Source: Amphritea japonica ATCC BAA-1530
GTDB lineage: Bacteria; Pseudomonadota; Gammaproteobacteria; Pseudomonadales; Balneatricaceae
Reading direction: 5' to 3'
DNA: 64,000 bases
Assembly (NCBI RefSeq): GCF_016592435.1
Contig: NZ_AP014545.1
Location: 2,612,693-2,676,692 of the forward strand
The position numbers were made by a program, and so were the translations under genes. Positions 62,511-64,000 of this stretch are shown here, in pieces; the stretch's first letter is position 1, and the number at the start of each line of letters is the position of its first letter. The notes under the pieces were generated by a model. It was given only the letters and a program-made list of their open reading frames with translations, made no database searches and was not told the DNA's origin.

Positions 62511-63272
62511 ATGACAACCGCTACACTGGGTATTTTAGGCGTCGGTCACCTGGCAACGTACACCGTCACCGGCCTTCGTAGAAACGACGACCAACGGCAG
62601 ATCGTTCTGAGCCCTCGTAACGCAGAAGCTGCTAAACAACTGGCCAATAATAGCCAGTGCACTATTGCCGATAATAACCAGGCGGTGATTGAGAGCAGTG
62701 ACATCATCCTGCTGGCGGTCAGACCGGAACAGCTGGATGGGTTATTAAATGACTTGCAGATGAAACCAGGTCAACTGGTCATCTCAACAATTGCCGGTAT
62801 AACCCTGGAACAACTAAAGCAATACCCCGCACTGCAAAACGCCACCTTAGTAAGAACGCTGCCATCTGCCAGTGCCGAAGTTTGTGCCGGACCAGTACCA
62901 CTGTTCCCAGCCAACGAAGCTGCAGAGAGCCTGCTGAATAGCATCGGTACTGTGGTTGTACTGGAGTCCGAATCACTCTTTAATACCGCACTGGCCCATG
63001 GTTGCTTGCACGGCTGGAGCTATCACCTGATTCAACAACTGATTGACTGGAGTAAACGCCAGGGAATGGATAATGACACCGCACGAACGATGGTCGTAGA
63101 GTCGATCAGCAGCGCGATTGCACTGGCGGAATCCCGTCCGGAACTAGACTACGGTGATATCGGCAATTCAATTGCGACACCGGGGACATATACCCTCAAA
63201 GGGATTAATCAGATCAAAGCAAACCACGGCCTGGAAGCCTGGAGCGACGCGATGGACACTATCTGTAAATAG
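62511..63272 (+). CDS. Pyrroline-5-carboxylate reductase-like protein
   Basis: 253 residues. The N-terminal Rossmann motif is GILGVGHLATYTV, followed by IILLAVRPEQLDGLL and STIAGITLEQL as in ProC. The C-terminal helical domain has TPGTYTLKGINQI, matching the ProC TPGGTT region in place but altered. It may be a housekeeping ProC paralogue or a reductase for another imino acid. AGGAG precedes the ATG. Separate terminators flank it, so it is a single-gene unit. Confidence 0.85.
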   Translation: MTTATLGILGVGHLATYTVTGLRRNDDQRQIVLSPRNAEAAKQLANNSQCTIADNNQAVIESSDIILLAVRPEQLDGLLNDLQMKPGQLVISTIAGITLEQLKQYPALQNATLVRTLPSASAEVCAGPVPLFPANEAAESLLNSIGTVVVLESESLFNTALAHGCLHGWSYHLIQQLIDWSKRQGMDNDTARTMVVESISSAIALAESRPELDYGDIGNSIATPGTYTLKGINQIKANHGLEAWSDAMDTICK

Positions 63273-63286
63273 TACGAGTCACGCCC

Positions 63287-63322
63287 ATAAAAAAGCCGAT
63301 GACAGTGTCATCGGCTTTTTTG
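63287..63322 (+). terminator. Terminator of the ProC-like gene
   Basis: Stem AAGCCGATGA/TCATCGGCTT with loop CAGTG and a six-T run. It faces the opposing 80-residue gene and can serve both. Confidence 0.92.
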
Positions 63323-63348
63323 TGTGTTGGGTGTGCAAACAATAGTCG

Positions 63349-63591
63349 TTAAACACCCGCTTCCAATATCGTTAGCGCATCCCTGACTTCAGGTAACATC
63401 ACCGGAATCTGCTTCTGCAGTTCAGCCAGTAATACCTTAAAGCTGTCATGCACCTCATCCGGCTGATCTTTCAACCAGAGCAACGCCGCATCACTACATT
63501 GCTGCGGCGACCAGCCCTGCTCCAGAGACACACCCGCTTGCACTAGCAGATCAAAAAAATCATCCTGATCGATCAGGTCAGTGATCATCAT
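63349..63591 (-). CDS. Small unknown cytoplasmic protein
   Basis: 80 residues from the ATG with AGGAG 8 bases upstream; upstream in-frame codons lack a ribosome binding site. It is acidic and helical (FFDLLVQAGVSLEQGWSPQQ, VLLAELQKQIPVMLPEVRDA), with no motif recognised. It lies downstream of the BCCT transporter on the same strand, separated by a terminator. Confidence 0.65.
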   Translation of the reverse strand: MMITDLIDQDDFFDLLVQAGVSLEQGWSPQQCSDAALLWLKDQPDEVHDSFKVLLAELQKQIPVMLPEVRDALTILEAGV

Positions 63592-63650
63592 ACTCGTCTC
63601 TCCTGTATTAAAACGGGCCACACCGGTATTTTATAATATTCTACACAAAC

Positions 63651-63682
63651 GAAAAAAAGCTGGCACTAAGCCAGCTTTTTGA
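63651..63682 (-). terminator. Terminator of the BCCT transporter gene
   Basis: Stem AAAGCTGGC/GCCAGCTTT with a loop of about five, A-run and T-run on opposite sides, 30 bases after the BCCT stop. Confidence 0.9.
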
Positions 63683-63711
63683 TTCTTAAGAGGGGCTTGT
63701 CAGCGCGCCTC

Positions 63712-64000
63712 TCAGACTTCAGTTTTCAACCCTTTGTAGATGCTGACACACATAAACAACAGGATAACAGTGAACGGCAGACCGGCCGTAATCGCGCCCG
63801 CTTGTAACGCTTTCAGCGCTTCAGAGCCTCCACCATATAGCAGCACTGCTGCAATCAATCCCTGTAGCACCGCCCAGAAAACACGCTGCGGCACAGGCGA
63901 ATCAACTTTACCACCCGCCGTAATCGAATCAATTACCAGAGAACCCGAGTCGGATGAAGTGATAAAGAACACCAGTACCAGAATAATCGCCAGCGCCGAA
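63712..64000 (-). CDS. BCCT-family transporter, C-terminus only (partial)
   Basis: The last 95 residues of a betaine/choline/carnitine transporter; the gene continues past the right edge. The frame reads [20 protein letters not shown] then [11 protein letters not shown], the strongly conserved BCCT segment, and [20 protein letters not shown]. Two membrane segments and a short polar tail end the protein. Its location beside gbcA suggests import of betaine or choline for catabolism. Confidence 0.93.
   Translation of the reverse strand, partial: SALAIILVLVFFITSSDSGSLVIDSITAGGKVDSPVPQRVFWAVLQGLIAAVLLYGGGSEALKALQAGAITAGLPFTVILLFMCVSIYKGLKTEV

Noticed and set aside
1-64000. tRNA, rRNA, phage genes or intact insertion sequences
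   Set aside because: No cloverleaf, rRNA segment, integrase or transposase gene was recognised on either strand by eye.

Overview
The window looks like a chromosome segment from a marine heterotrophic gammaproteobacterium, probably Oceanospirillales-like. This is inferred from gene content only: urea ABC uptake plus urease, two TRAP transporters, a Pseudomonas-type glycine betaine demethylation pathway, an NAD-linked formate dehydrogenase and a BCCT transporter. No rRNA, tRNA, CRISPR array, prophage or intact transposase was recognised.

Layout. (1) 1-11053, all minus: a urea regulon, urtABCDE then ureDABCEFG and the start of a hupE/ureJ-type nickel permease. (2) 11.2-17.1 kb: an AT-rich accessory stretch with a Sel1-repeat protein, two unknown membrane proteins, gene remnants, a YHS protein with a divergent AraC regulator, a NadS-type toxin-antitoxin pair and many non-coding repeats. 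(3) 17.1-21.5 kb: a LuxR-type response regulator and a 1153-residue hybrid kinase whose N-terminus is an NCS1-type permease. (4) 21.9-36.1 kb: a catabolic locus with a DMT exporter, LysR, amidase, DUF1116 protein, an unknown protein, SDR, Rieske oxygenase and its reductase, divergent glyoxalase I, a TRAP system with a UspA protein, and a second LysR closely similar to the first. (5) 36.2-43.5 kb: a ModE-HTH/periplasmic-binding-like regulator divergent from fdsGBA-fdhD-fdsD. (6) 43.9-47.5 kb: a zinc-starvation locus around a perfect Zur-like palindrome. (7) 47.5-55.1 kb: a second TRAP system, an SDR, small orphan proteins, a phospholipase A2-like secreted protein and a GbdR-like regulator. (8) 55.6-64 kb: formaldehyde dehydrogenase fdhA, a DEDDh exonuclease with a DUF294 signalling protein, divergent gbcB/gbcA, a ProC-like reductase, an unknown 80-residue protein and the 3' end of a BCCT transporter.

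Metabolic logic. GbcAB removes a methyl from glycine betaine as formaldehyde, FdhA oxidises formaldehyde to formate, and the Fds complex oxidises formate to CO2 with NAD+, so the window holds a full one-carbon drain. Urt and urease supply ammonia from urea. The Rieske/DUF1116/amidase locus looks like a catabolic route for a nitrogen-containing compound whose substrate I cannot name.

The most unusual structure is non-coding. A dispersed repeat family occurs at ten places between 11.2 and 53.2 kb. Its flanking words are conserved, but the hairpin stem between them has a different sequence in almost every copy while staying self-complementary. Several copies start within a few bases of a stop codon and read in the same direction as that gene. 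Two copies are joined to a 220-250-base conserved leader that ends in a strong ribosome binding site and a tiny reading frame.
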